The translations under genes and the position numbers were made by a program. The notes below the pieces were generated by a model. That model worked only from the letters and a program-made list of their open reading frames with translations, did not search any database and was not told the origin of the DNA. Below, in pieces: positions 44,306 through 54,394 of a stretch of DNA of 64,000 bases. The first letter of the stretch is position 1. Each line of letters starts with the position of its first letter. This DNA is from JAOXRU01 sp965247735 (GTDB lineage: Bacteria > Bacteroidota > Bacteroidia > Flavobacteriales > Flavobacteriaceae): NCBI GenBank assembly GCA_965247735.1, contig CBDFHN010000001.1, positions 496,001 to 560,000 on the forward strand. The letters run 5' to 3'.

Positions 44306-45187
44306 ATGTTTAAATCCAATCATTTACTATATATTATTCCAGCGTTAATATGGGGGTCTACTTGGTATGTTATAAAATACCAATTAGGAACTGTAGATCC
44401 TATTGTTTCTGTATCGTACAGGTTTGGATTGGCGGGACTATTAATTTTAATTTTTTCAAAACTTAGAAAAATGCCATTGTCTTTTACAAGGCAACAACAC
44501 TTGTTTATAGCCTTGCAAGGAGCTTTATTATTTGGCACCAATTATTGGTTGGTATATATGTCCGAGTTGTATTTAAGTAGTGGATTGGTAGCTGTAGCAT
44601 TTTCTACTTTAATATTTATGAATATCTTTTTTAGTGCGCTATTTTTAGGCGATAAAATAAAAAAAGAAATTATAATTGGAGCCTTTTTTGGATTATTGGG
44701 TACAGTGCTTATTTACCAAGCCGAGTTTCAAAAAATGGATTTAAATGGAGGGCAAATCAAAGGCTTACTTTTTTGTGCAACTTCTATAATTTGTGCTTCC
44801 TTAGGAAATATAACTTCTGCTTATAACCAACGTAAGTTTAAGCTTCCAGTATTACAAACTAATGGGTTTGGAATGTTTTATGGAGGTGCAATTATGTTTA
44901 TAATTGCGCTATTATTGGGTAAAACTATTAGTTTCGATACCTCATTTGCGTATATGTTTTCTTTAAGCTATCTAGTTATTTTTGGTTCTATAATTGCATT
45001 TACAATCTACTTAATATTATTAGGTAGAGTAGGAGCTGGTAAAGCAGCCTATACTGTTGTTGTTATACCTGTAATTGCCTTAACCATATCTACTATTTTT
45101 GAAGGCTATACACCAGATATTTATGCCTATATTGGAATGGCATTAATTATTGGTGGTAATGTGTTGGCATTACGGAGTAAGAAGTAG
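44306..45187 (+). CDS. DMT family (EamA) transporter
   Basis: 293 aa with ten hydrophobic helices in two EamA repeats: YIIPALIWGSTWYVIKYQLG in the first and AYIGMALIIGGNVLALRSKK at the end of the second. Likely a metabolite exporter of the inner membrane; the substrate is unknown. Divergent from the DUF6249 group. Confidence 0.9.
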   Translation: MFKSNHLLYIIPALIWGSTWYVIKYQLGTVDPIVSVSYRFGLAGLLILIFSKLRKMPLSFTRQQHLFIALQGALLFGTNYWLVYMSELYLSSGLVAVAFSTLIFMNIFFSALFLGDKIKKEIIIGAFFGLLGTVLIYQAEFQKMDLNGGQIKGLLFCATSIICASLGNITSAYNQRKFKLPVLQTNGFGMFYGGAIMFIIALLLGKTISFDTSFAYMFSLSYLVIFGSIIAFTIYLILLGRVGAGKAAYTVVVIPVIALTISTIFEGYTPDIYAYIGMALIIGGNVLALRSKK

Positions 45188-45298
45188 GGTAAAGAAGCAA
45201 GACTGAAAGAACTAAGAATAAAGAGAATAGGAAAAGACAGGATATTATGTTTGCTAACTTGTCTTCTTTTTGTTTCCCTAAAACAGAGTAAACAAACA

Positions 45299-45343
45299 TT
45301 AAGAAAAGCAAGAAGGAAGACTTTCTCTTACTTTTCTTAATAT
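45299..45343. terminator. Long hairpin after the transporter gene
   Basis: ATTAAGAAAAG and CTTTTCTTAAT, with further pairing inside (AAGA/TCTT), between the convergent transporter gene and the short gene at 45,352. Confidence 0.6.
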
Positions 45344-45351
45344 ATAATTAT

Positions 45352-45561
45352 CTACTTTCTTGTGGCAGTTTTATCAATTCCCTGTTCTTCTTGTATTACC
45401 CTATATTTTTCAACTTTTCCGTTTTCATTTGTGAAAAACTCGTATGATACTTCAGGAGAAAATCCATCTACAATAAATTTTGTTTTACTTACAGGAATAA
45501 GTTCCAATCTAACTTCTGAATTCATAGGAATATAAAGCTTATTATTTTCAAATAGGATCAT
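45352..45561 (-). CDS. Short protein resembling a DUF3471-type domain end
   Basis: 69 aa: NNKLYIPMNSEVRLELIPVS, KTKFIVDGFSPEVSYEFFTN, ENGKVEKYRVIQ. This is like the C-terminal beta domain that follows beta-lactamase-fold or S41 enzymes, so it may be a remnant of such a gene instead of a free-standing one. There is no signal peptide. Confidence 0.4.
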   Translation of the reverse strand: MILFENNKLYIPMNSEVRLELIPVSKTKFIVDGFSPEVSYEFFTNENGKVEKYRVIQEEQGIDKTATRK

Positions 45562-45735
45562 TCTAAATAAAAACCAAAGAATAAATCGAGCAAATGACTT
45601 AAGTTCTATTCTCAGATAATAAATACGTTAACACCCATAATAGTGATATTCACTGGCTAAAAACAGCTGTTTGCTGTTCTAATTTTAAAAGAAGATATAG
45701 AATTGGTATTTTTACCTTAGATAATATACTTTTTT

Positions 45736-46824
45736 GTGATAGATAAGATAATAAATAGTAAAAGTAGAATACAATACCATCTGTATTTTTGGATGACATA
45801 TATAGCATTCTATACGGTAATGTGGGGAGGATATGATGGTAATTATTGGGGAGATTTCCAACAATTAATAATTCTGTTGCCTACCATGTTAGTTCCCGCA
45901 TATATTACATTGTATTATTTAATGCCAAAATTTCTATTTAAGAAAAAAACATTAAAATATATTAGCTATTCTATACTATTGGCAATAATAATGGGACTTT
46001 TATATAGATATATAAAATGGGCACATTTATCGCACTGGTATAATGTAGAAAAAGAATATTGGAAGACGCCCATGTTTTATTTCCCAAAAATATTGGCTTC
46101 CATTGTAAGTGTTTATTCTCCTGTATTTATTGCAATGTCCATAAAACTGCAATTGTTTTATTATAAAAATGATAAGATAAACAAGCAGTTAGAAAAAGAA
46201 AAAATAGCAACAGAACTTAAATTTTTAAAAGCTCAAATTCACCCACATTTTTTGTTCAATACATTAAACAGTATTTACTCCTTATCTTTATCAAAATCAC
46301 AAAAAACACCTGAAGCCGTTTTAGGACTTTCTAAGTTTTTGGATTATATGCTTTATGAGTGTAATGATAGGTTTATAAGCATTGGTATAGAGTGGGAACA
46401 ATTAATGAATCTTGTAAAGTTAGAACGCCTAAGATATAGCGATAACCTAACCATTAATGTTTCAAATGTTATTGATGATAAAGAATGTATTATTCCTTCA
46501 TTACTATTATTACCATTTGTAGAAAACGCTTTTAAGCACGGTGTAGATAATGAGATTAATGACTCTTGGATAAATATAGACTTAAAACTAGAAGACAAAC
46601 AATTATCTTTTTATGTAGAAAACAGTATGTCTGTTGCTAAGCTAGGCGAAAACTTAGATTCTGATAAAAATATAGGGTTAAAAAATGTAAAAAGAAGACT
46701 ATCACTTTTTTTTAAGGATAAGTATGAATTGAAAATTATGAAAGAAGAAGATAGTTTTTTGGTGAAGCTAACCATTAACTTAAACGATATTGCAAAAACA
46801 ATGATGAATGAAGACAATCAATAA
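45736..46824 (+). CDS. LytS-type sensor histidine kinase
   Basis: 362 aa starting with GTG. Four hydrophobic helices (about 15-140), then the His_kinase domain with the phosphoacceptor His169 in LKAQIHPHFLFNTLNSIYSL and an HATPase with the N box PFVENAFKHGVD. It phosphorylates the LytTR regulator encoded directly downstream; the genes overlap by 17 bp. The signal is unknown. Confidence 0.9.
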   Translation: MIDKIINSKSRIQYHLYFWMTYIAFYTVMWGGYDGNYWGDFQQLIILLPTMLVPAYITLYYLMPKFLFKKKTLKYISYSILLAIIMGLLYRYIKWAHLSHWYNVEKEYWKTPMFYFPKILASIVSVYSPVFIAMSIKLQLFYYKNDKINKQLEKEKIATELKFLKAQIHPHFLFNTLNSIYSLSLSKSQKTPEAVLGLSKFLDYMLYECNDRFISIGIEWEQLMNLVKLERLRYSDNLTINVSNVIDDKECIIPSLLLLPFVENAFKHGVDNEINDSWINIDLKLEDKQLSFYVENSMSVAKLGENLDSDKNIGLKNVKRRLSLFFKDKYELKIMKEEDSFLVKLTINLNDIAKTMMNEDNQ

Positions 46825-47554
46825 CATAAGATGTATTATTGTAGATGATGAGCCACTGGCAAGAAATGTATTGGTAAACTATGCAGAACAGATAGCACAA
46901 TTAGAAGTTGTTGGCACATGTGCTAATGCTATTGAGGCTTTTGAAATTATACAAAAAGAAGAAGTACAATTGGTTTTTTTGGATATAAAAATGCCAAAAC
47001 TGAATGGATTAGAATTATTAGAGTCAATTTCAAATCCACCATTAGTAGTTTTTACAACAGCATATAGAGACTATGCTATAAGAGCCTTTGAGCTAAATGC
47101 TATTGACTATCTGCTAAAACCAATAGCATTATCACGTTTTTTGCAAACCATAGCTAAAGCCAATAAGTATTTGTATGGGCATAAGCTAGAAGATAGCCCA
47201 ACAGTAGTAGATAATGATATTGTAAAACATGCTAAAGACAAACAAGAGGAATTTATTTATATAAAATCTGATCGAAAAGTTATAAAATTAATTCTAAATG
47301 ATATCCTTTTTTTAGAAAGTTTAAATGATAAGGTTACTGTACACCTCAAAGAAAAAGAAATTATAACAACACAACGTATTAGTTACCTTTTAGAAAAACT
47401 ACCACAAGCACGTTTTATAAGAATACACCGCTCCTTTATTATCGCCATTCAAAAAATAAATGCGTTTAATAATATAATGGTAGAAATAGGAGAAAGAGAA
47501 TTACCAATTGGAAGAAATTACCGTGCACAAGCATTAGAAGTACTTCGAAAATAA
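46808..47554 (+). CDS. LytTR response regulator
   Basis: 248 aa. Receiver domain with IVDDEPLARN, Asp59 in VFLDIKMPKLNG and the K in LLKPIALSRF, followed by a LytTR DNA-binding domain at about 150-246 (FIYIKSDRKVIKLILNDILF, RFIRIHRSFII, LPIGRNYR). Forms a pair with the overlapping kinase gene. Its target may include the outer-membrane gene at 47,771. Confidence 0.9.
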   Translation: MKTINNIRCIIVDDEPLARNVLVNYAEQIAQLEVVGTCANAIEAFEIIQKEEVQLVFLDIKMPKLNGLELLESISNPPLVVFTTAYRDYAIRAFELNAIDYLLKPIALSRFLQTIAKANKYLYGHKLEDSPTVVDNDIVKHAKDKQEEFIYIKSDRKVIKLILNDILFLESLNDKVTVHLKEKEIITTQRISYLLEKLPQARFIRIHRSFIIAIQKINAFNNIMVEIGERELPIGRNYRAQALEVLRK

Positions 47555-47770
47555 AATAAGTATAATGCTTTATTTTCTGTTAAGCATTCCTTAAAACTAC
47601 TATTTTCAGCCCTTGTAGTTACGCCAACAACATAGTTTAGTGCTCTTACGACATAAAATAGCCATAAAACGTCATTTCCATTACTAAGCTTGCTGTTTGC
47701 AAAATTGATTAGATAATTAGTATTTACATTTGGTTATTTGCTGTAAGTCAATCAATAATCAAACAGTAAA

Positions 47771-49978
47771 ATGAAAAAGTTACTACTATTGTTCTGCATT
47801 CCTTTTGTTGTGTGTGCTCAAGAAAATGAAGACACCAAAACAAGATTTGTATATGAGTTAAAAGAAGCTGCTACAAATATTGTTATAGATGGTGTTATAG
47901 GAGACAGGGAGTGGAATAATGCAACAGTAGTTAGTAACTTTTTTAATCATTCTCCTAGTGATGTAGGACAGGCAGAATATCAAACAGAAGTACGAGTTGC
48001 TTATAAAGATGGGTACCTTTATCTAGTGGCAAAAAATTATGATAATGGAAAACGTGTTATCCAATCTTTGGTTAGAGACAATGAGGATGCTCATTGGGAC
48101 AGTGACAGTTTTACACTGGTGTTAGATCCTATGAATGCTAAGCAAAGCGGATTTATGTTTGGCGTTAATGCTGGTGGAGCAGAAATAGAAGCTGGCTTAT
48201 TGCTTCGTGGTGCCAATACTAGAAATGCTCCTAACTGGGATAATAAATGGCAGTCAAAAGTAAAACAGTATGATACCTATTGGATTGTAGAAATGGCAAT
48301 ACCTTTTAAAACACTACGGTACAACCCATCTAATAGGGAATGGGGTATTAATTTTATTCGTGGAGACATGGAGCATAATATGTTTACAACATGGACACAT
48401 TTTCCTACCAATTTTAATGGAATAGACATGAATTATATGGGAACATTATCTTGGGATAATTTGCCTAAAAAAGCCAAAGGCAGATTTATCTTTAATCCCT
48501 ATATAACATCTTCAGCAACACGTGATTTTGAAAATAATGAAGAAACAAGTACACAAACAGATATAGAGGTTGGTGGGGATATAAAAGTAGCACTTAATAG
48601 TAGTCTTAATTTGGACCTTACTTTTTCTCCAGACTTTTCTAATGCCGATGTAGATGAGCAAGTAACCAATATAAGTAGGTTCAATATTTTTTTGCCAGAA
48701 CAACGAAATTTCTTTTTAGAAAACAGCGATATTTTTGCCAGCTTTGGAAGCTGGGATGTAAAACCTTTTTTCTCCAGAAAAATAGGAATAGATGGAGGAA
48801 CTCCAATTCCAATAACATTTGGTGCACGGCTAAGTGGTAATGTTAACCAAAGACTAAGAATTGGAGTTATGGATGTACAGACCAAAAAAGAAGATGATAT
48901 TGCTGCACAAAACTATGCTGTAGCAGCGGTACATTATAATGTCCTAAAAAGATCCACCATAAAAGCAATATTTATCAATAAACAAGCTACTAGTACAACA
49001 GCAATAGAAGAGGAATATAATAGAAATGCAGGTTTAGAATTCACCTATATTTCTAAAAACGGTGGTTACAATACTAATGTAAGGTACCACACTTCTATAC
49101 ATCCAGAAAAATTAGCTAAAAACAACTATTTTGGAGTTTCTGGTAACTATAATACCAGAAGTTTAAGGATTGGTTGGGATTTAGATTTTGTAGGTGAAAA
49201 TTATATTACAGCAGTAGGAGTAAATCCAAGATTAGAGAACTATAATGCAGAAACCGAAGAGACAGAACGCTTGGGTTATAATAAGTTTAATGCATGGATG
49301 CGTTATATAAATTATGTAACCGATAAAAATAGAAAACTAAACAGGCATGGACCAAGAACTTGGCATTATGTGTATTTAAACCCAGACGGTTCTTTTAATG
49401 AATCTAGAAATAACTTAGCTTATGATTTTAATTATAAAAATACGTCTAGATTAGATTTTAGCATTAGGTATAGAAATGTAAATCTTATGTTTCCAACAGC
49501 ATTATTAGGCGATAGTTTTAGTCCATTACCATTAGATTCTTATGCCTTTGCTACTTTTAATACCAATTATGAAAGTGATAATAGAAAGCAGTTTGTTTAT
49601 AGTATAAGAAGCAGTTATGGAAGCTTTTTTAATGGAACGCGACTCAATACAAGTGCATCAGCAAAATTGCGATTTCAGCCTTGGGGTAATTTTGGTTTAA
49701 CTTACAATTATAACGATATTAAGCTAGATGATGAGTATGGAACAGCAAAAATACATTTGCTTCGTTTTAATAATGATATTAGTTTTTCTAACAAGATATT
49801 TTTAAATACTGTAGTCCAATACGACTCACAATCAGAGAATGTTTCAATTTTTTCTAGACTGCAATGGCGATTTAGCCCAATGTCCGATCTATATGTTATC
49901 TATAACGAAAACCAAGGGACAGAAGGTTTGGGTATTAAAAACAGAGCACTAATTCTTAAAGCAACCTATTGGTTTTAA
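47771..49978 (+). CDS. DUF5916 outer-membrane protein with CBM9-like N-terminal domain
   Basis: 735 aa. Signal peptide (..FVVCAQ), a carbohydrate-binding-family-9-like domain at about 35-215 (IVIDGVIGDREWNNATVVSN, DAHWDSDSFTLVLDPMN), then a long beta-barrel-like DUF5916 domain ending in aromatic F (..KATYWF), usual for outer-membrane barrels. EQRNFFLENSDIF is a family hallmark. The function is unknown; relatives sit with peptidases and receptors. Confidence 0.85.
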   Translation: MKKLLLLFCIPFVVCAQENEDTKTRFVYELKEAATNIVIDGVIGDREWNNATVVSNFFNHSPSDVGQAEYQTEVRVAYKDGYLYLVAKNYDNGKRVIQSLVRDNEDAHWDSDSFTLVLDPMNAKQSGFMFGVNAGGAEIEAGLLLRGANTRNAPNWDNKWQSKVKQYDTYWIVEMAIPFKTLRYNPSNREWGINFIRGDMEHNMFTTWTHFPTNFNGIDMNYMGTLSWDNLPKKAKGRFIFNPYITSSATRDFENNEETSTQTDIEVGGDIKVALNSSLNLDLTFSPDFSNADVDEQVTNISRFNIFLPEQRNFFLENSDIFASFGSWDVKPFFSRKIGIDGGTPIPITFGARLSGNVNQRLRIGVMDVQTKKEDDIAAQNYAVAAVHYNVLKRSTIKAIFINKQATSTTAIEEEYNRNAGLEFTYISKNGGYNTNVRYHTSIHPEKLAKNNYFGVSGNYNTRSLRIGWDLDFVGENYITAVGVNPRLENYNAETEETERLGYNKFNAWMRYINYVTDKNRKLNRHGPRTWHYVYLNPDGSFNESRNNLAYDFNYKNTSRLDFSIRYRNVNLMFPTALLGDSFSPLPLDSYAFATFNTNYESDNRKQFVYSIRSSYGSFFNGTRLNTSASAKLRFQPWGNFGLTYNYNDIKLDDEYGTAKIHLLRFNNDISFSNKIFLNTVVQYDSQSENVSIFSRLQWRFSPMSDLYVIYNENQGTEGLGIKNRALILKATYWF

Positions 49979-50182
49979 AACTTCAATAACATTACCTTTT
50001 ATAGGTGTTTATTTAGATAATAATGTTTTAGTATTCATCCAAGTCATAAAAACAGGTAGGACTTATAAAGTAGTTTTATTAGAAGAATAACGAAGACTTA
50101 CAATTTGTATAAAAGGGTGTTATTATCCTGTAGAGTTTATGTATTACAGGTATACTTTTCTTAATAATTTATAACAGATTAG

Positions 50183-51790
50183 CTAATAATGTGTTTTTAG
50201 AACCCACTTGCAATTTTCTAGTTCAGAAGCCCTTCTTAAGATAGTATCCTGTACCATTTCTATAATTTTATCATCCAAATTACCTTCTACAGATACTATG
50301 ATATCGTAGAATGATTCTTTAAATTTTATAGTTACATCATTGATACTTATCTTGAATATATCATATTTATCAGCCTCAAGCAGTTTCTTATAAGTAGGGA
50401 TATTATTAAACTGGTATAGTTCTTCGATTTTAGTAACATCAATTGGGTAATTTAATTTTTCTCTAAGTTCTCCTATTTCTTTATCACCAGATTTCCAAGA
50501 AACAGTTGAACTCAATAACGCTTGTCTAATGTCCCACAAATGATTTCTTTTTTTATCTTCTCTATAGACTCTCCAACGTTTCCATCTTTTTTCTGTAAGC
50601 CTTGTCCACTGGTATGTTTTTAAATCTAATTGCCATTCGTCTATATTTTCTAGATTGGTTTGGGATTGTATTTCACCACCAACAATTTTTATAGATTTAT
50701 GAGTATCATTTACAATGGCTCTATGTTTATAAATCCAACCAGGATTATCACCATAAGTGACTATCTTTTTAATTTTAAAAGCAGTAATATTTAAGCTATA
50801 GACGGGTGTAATATTTTTTTCTCTTTCTTTTGCATAGCCCAGATTACCTATGATCAATATGGTTTGAGAGTCAATCAATGAAGCAGAATGAAAATCTGTT
50901 TGAGGGAAAATAGCTTTAGGGTAGTTATAAATCTCTACACTATTGTCGCTATTAACCACTACAACATCATTGTAGATATAAAAATTTTCATCGTAATAAT
51001 CTTCATGTTCACCAGCAATATATATTTCTTTGCCATCAATTCTGGTTATGGATTGTCCAAACCTCGAAAAACACCAGGTGGGAGTATTTGAAACTCCATT
51101 ATGTTTCTGATCAATGGTGTAAGCTCCTTCTCTAGAATAGATGCAAGCCTTCCAATGTTGAGAATTTATAATACTTGGGTTTTCTATTCCAAACCTTGGG
51201 GCTCGCCATGCTAAGAATACTTCATCTGAAGTTTTAAATGAAAGAAGAGATAAGTCTTTTCCATTTTTTAAAATATCTATTTGATCATCTGGATCAATGT
51301 AATTATCAAAAATGCTATCTGAGTCTTTCTTTAAGTCTTGAAATTTTGCCATGTTAAAATCACATTCTTCCAATGCCTGTTTATGGGTATTGTATGCAAC
51401 TTCGTCTCCGTCTACTAATTCAAATAGTAGTGCCTCGGTTAAGCTGCCAGGCGATAACTCAAAAAAACTATGGTAAGTAGTTATTGGTGAGTTTATAAGT
51501 GAAATATCGTCGTGTAGAGAATAGCCAAAGAACATACCCTTGTTGTTTTTAGCAACTAGTACTATTTTAAGAAAAACATGTTTAGTAGCAAAATAGGTAG
51601 CATCATCTTCAAAATCCATTTGATTAGGATTCTGAATAGTCATAATTTCCTCATCAGTTAACAATACAAAACCAAGTTCTGCAAATACTTGAGCACAATT
51701 ATTTCTATTACTCAACCAGTTTTCTAGATCTAAAGGAATATGTTGAGTATTGGCTCTTTTTTTGAATGCCTTAATATTTTTTATTCCCAT
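50183..51790 (-). CDS. Kelch-like repeat protein of unknown function
   Basis: 535 aa, no signal peptide. The N-terminal 170 residues have no family I know (CAQVFAELGFVLLTDEEIMT). The middle has kelch/galactose-oxidase-like pieces: ITRIDGKEIYIAGEHEDYYD, FHSASLIDSQTILIIGNLGY, IKIVGGEIQSQTNLENIDEW. The last 130 residues hold repeated RWKRWR and charged helices. First of the second all-minus block; no operon partner. Confidence 0.6.
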   Translation of the reverse strand: MGIKNIKAFKKRANTQHIPLDLENWLSNRNNCAQVFAELGFVLLTDEEIMTIQNPNQMDFEDDATYFATKHVFLKIVLVAKNNKGMFFGYSLHDDISLINSPITTYHSFFELSPGSLTEALLFELVDGDEVAYNTHKQALEECDFNMAKFQDLKKDSDSIFDNYIDPDDQIDILKNGKDLSLLSFKTSDEVFLAWRAPRFGIENPSIINSQHWKACIYSREGAYTIDQKHNGVSNTPTWCFSRFGQSITRIDGKEIYIAGEHEDYYDENFYIYNDVVVVNSDNSVEIYNYPKAIFPQTDFHSASLIDSQTILIIGNLGYAKEREKNITPVYSLNITAFKIKKIVTYGDNPGWIYKHRAIVNDTHKSIKIVGGEIQSQTNLENIDEWQLDLKTYQWTRLTEKRWKRWRVYREDKKRNHLWDIRQALLSSTVSWKSGDKEIGELREKLNYPIDVTKIEELYQFNNIPTYKKLLEADKYDIFKISINDVTIKFKESFYDIIVSVEGNLDDKIIEMVQDTILRRASELENCKWVLKTHY

Positions 51791-51841
51791 ATTTATTAGT
51801 TCTGAAATTTAGATGCATTGTATTAAATAACAATATCAGTT

Positions 51842-52729
51842 CTAGCAATTTATTTCAATTTCCATTTGCTGATGTAGTAATCCTTTACCACCAGCCATTA
51901 CGCTAGTTATTTTACCTTTTTCTATAGTTAAGTTAACGATAATTAAACTCGCTGATGGCACTTTCATATACATACCTTGTTGAATATAAAAACTTGTTTT
52001 CTTAATTTTTAAAATATCAAACAAATAACTTCCAAGAGGACCAGCTGCCATTCCTGTTCCTGCCTCTTCTAATATTCCATAACGTGGACCAAACATCCTT
52101 GACGTAGCATCATATTTGCTGTTTTCGGTATCAGTAGAAAATACATAATAACCAATCAAATCAAACTCTTCGCTAATTTCATTTATTAAATTAAAATCGG
52201 GAACTATACTTTTTAGAATTTCTTTGCTTTTAACAGGAACAAGAATAAATGAGTTTCCGGTGTTTACCAATTGAATTGGTGTATTTGCAATAAGGTCGTT
52301 TTTACTTAGCCCAAGTGATTTTAGAATTATCTTTTCTTTAAGACTCAAGTCAGTATAGTTAGGAGCTAATTGTTCCATAAATGCTAAATCTCCAACCATC
52401 TCAATTTTTCGCTTACCATCTATGGTCTCCTTAGAAGAGCTATCATTCTTTAGTAGACCTATTTGTTTTAGATAAGAAAAGGTAGCTACTGTGGCATGTC
52501 CACAATGGGCAATTTGTTTGTTTGGAGTAAAGAAATCTAATTTGAAGTCGGCTATTTTTGATGTTGAAACAAAAGCAGTTTCTGATAAACCTACCTTTTT
52601 AGAAATATCAAGCTTGTTTTTATCTGATAACTCGTCTGCGTTTAAAACCACACCCGCTGGATTACCACCTTTTCCATTTTCAGCAAAAGCATTAAGAATT
52701 TGTACTTTAATTAGTTTTGTTTTGCCCAT
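51842..52729 (-). CDS. PhzF family isomerase/epimerase
   Basis: 295 aa. IKVQILNAFAENGKGGNPAG, then GLSETAFV with the catalytic Glu50, FDLIGYYVFS, SRMFGPRYGILEEAGTGMAA. The PhzF fold carries out proton shifts on small acids. The gene is alone; no phenazine genes are nearby, so the physiological substrate is unknown. Confidence 0.85.
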   Translation of the reverse strand: MGKTKLIKVQILNAFAENGKGGNPAGVVLNADELSDKNKLDISKKVGLSETAFVSTSKIADFKLDFFTPNKQIAHCGHATVATFSYLKQIGLLKNDSSSKETIDGKRKIEMVGDLAFMEQLAPNYTDLSLKEKIILKSLGLSKNDLIANTPIQLVNTGNSFILVPVKSKEILKSIVPDFNLINEISEEFDLIGYYVFSTDTENSKYDATSRMFGPRYGILEEAGTGMAAGPLGSYLFDILKIKKTSFYIQQGMYMKVPSASLIIVNLTIEKGKITSVMAGGKGLLHQQMEIEINC

Positions 52730-52951
52730 TTTTAATAGCTTTTATTGTAATATCTTATTGACATTATTAATTCCCACCAGTGGGTTTTATACCCCAAGAC
52801 TTGTCTCGAAATGGAAATGTGTTTTCGGAAGCATACCTCGTACCCTTGGGTCGAGGTTGTTGATTATAAAGAGATCTAATCAATTTTCAATGTAAAATGA
52901 ACTTATCTTTATAACCGCTAAGACAAGAGCGCTATGGTATAACCATATATT

Positions 52952-53380
52952 TTACTTTTCAGTAATCCGTTTAATTGTTAATAACACTCCATCCCAAAAT
53001 TCATCGGAACGTTTTTGTTTTTTTTCTGTAGGAATATTGTCTTCGGAAATTGAAAGTTGAGTTTGGTTTTCAGATTCAGATAAATCAAAAGTCCAAATTC
53101 TATAATTTTCAGGAAGATCAGGAATCCCTTCTAAATTACTCCAATGGCTGTATTGCAATTGAATGTTTGGTTTTACATTCATTATAATTCCTTTTTCTAC
53201 ATATGTATTTCCGTTATATTCTCCGCTAAAGGTAATTGTACTATTTTCTATCCAATCAGATTCAACAGTAGCGCCAAAAAAAAATATTTTCATTAGCTCT
53301 GGTGTTATTAAAGCATTCCAAACTTTTGAGATTGGGGCGTTAATTTTAATTGCCCTGTTTGATATATATTCTCGATTCAT
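52952..53380 (-). CDS. SRPBCC (AHSA1-like) domain protein
   Basis: 142 aa. KINAPISKVWNALITPELMK at the start and EFWDGVLLTIKRITEK at the end are typical of the AHSA1/START-like ligand-binding fold. It starts 2 bp after the gene at 53,383-54,135, so the two form an operon. The ligand is unknown. Confidence 0.8.
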   Translation of the reverse strand: MNREYISNRAIKINAPISKVWNALITPELMKIFFFGATVESDWIENSTITFSGEYNGNTYVEKGIIMNVKPNIQLQYSHWSNLEGIPDLPENYRIWTFDLSESENQTQLSISEDNIPTEKKQKRSDEFWDGVLLTIKRITEK

Positions 53381-53382
53381 TT

Positions 53383-54135
53383 TTAATGTATGATTTCTGA
53401 ATAAAATGGTTCTTTTGTATTTTCTGGATTATAAAAGATGTATATAATATCACCATTTTCCCAGCCTGGGTCAAATTGCATCAGAAAATCATATTTCCCT
53501 TGTTTAGGAAGAATAGGAGGGGTGTAAGGTCTATTAATATAACCTCTAATATAACCTCCTATAAAACCATACAATCTCTCATCCTTAATTATTCCTCTTT
53601 TTAAATTATCATAAATTTCATAATCACCTATACTATCATTATCATTAAAATATGTTTTGAAAGGGAAAAAAACCTCAGATGAATTTGTTTTAAAATAGGT
53701 TTCCAACCTAATGCAAAAATCATTGATAATAGGGTGATTAGCTTCTATTTCATAATGATCGGGTAATGAAAATACTTTTGTAAAATCAAGTACTCCGTTT
53801 TTATTATTTAATTTAGTGGGAGGCACATATTTTTCAATTGGAAGATGTAGTATTTTGCAAACATCTTCATCTATATGATAAAATTGTAATCTTTTTATGG
53901 TATCGGGTAATCCTATATGTCCATTATTTACAATTTGGAATACAAAATCATATTCGTTGTCCCAATATGGCTTTTCGTCATTATGAGAGGTGTATTTTAT
54001 CATACTATGCGTATCCTCCCAATGGTTATAATCCAATACATTGTCTATTCGGTAGCATATAGTTTTAATCTCTTCCAAGTATTTGATAACTTCCCCTAAT
54101 TGTTTTCTTAATTCTTGTTCCATAATTTTTGCCAA
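53383..54135 (-). CDS. Uncharacterised protein, first gene of a pair
   Basis: 250 aa, soluble, no signal peptide. Starts MAKIMEQELRKQLGEVIKYL (helical); the rest is mixed and rich in aromatic residues, ending QFDPGWENGDIIYIFYNPEN. I do not recognise a family. It is preceded 86 bp upstream by a TATATTTG promoter copy and followed by the SRPBCC gene. Confidence 0.6.
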   Translation of the reverse strand: MAKIMEQELRKQLGEVIKYLEEIKTICYRIDNVLDYNHWEDTHSMIKYTSHNDEKPYWDNEYDFVFQIVNNGHIGLPDTIKRLQFYHIDEDVCKILHLPIEKYVPPTKLNNKNGVLDFTKVFSLPDHYEIEANHPIINDFCIRLETYFKTNSSEVFFPFKTYFNDNDSIGDYEIYDNLKRGIIKDERLYGFIGGYIRGYINRPYTPPILPKQGKYDFLMQFDPGWENGDIIYIFYNPENTKEPFYSEIIH

Positions 54136-54198
54136 CCTAAGCCTATGTATAACTCATAGTTTAATTGTGACTACACTAACTAAATGTAGCTCATTATG

Positions 54199-54280
54199 TT
54201 TAGTTCTAGTATAACTATTCCAAATATAGAAACAATATTAAACAATACAGAAGAATAGTAGAGAAAGCATATAACTATAT
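54199..54280. repeat. 82-bp direct repeat with promoter, copy 1
   Basis: Nearly the same sequence as 56,353-56,435, including TAGTTCTAGTATA and CAAATATAGAAACAATATTA. The two copies bracket the alpha/beta hydrolase and AraC genes in direct orientation, so recombination between them would remove both genes and leave a single promoter. Confidence 0.75.
54221..54228 (-). promoter_or_regulatory. TATATTTG -7 promoter element, copy D1
   Basis: Minus-strand TATATTTG in the 82-bp repeat, 86 bp upstream of the gene at 53,383-54,135. Confidence 0.45.
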
Positions 54281-54394
54281 GCCAAAACTATTGGCTATAC
54301 TTTTGTTTGATTTGATTTGATTTTTTTTATAAGGAGATTATCAATAAAGCTATAACCTAAAGTCAACATTATAAAACAAGTGCAACTAAGTATG

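Noticed and set aside
52740..52950. Possible attachment site near CCCCAAGACTTG and ACCCTTGGGTCGAGG
   Set aside because: I saw no matching second copy, integrase or tRNA end in the window.
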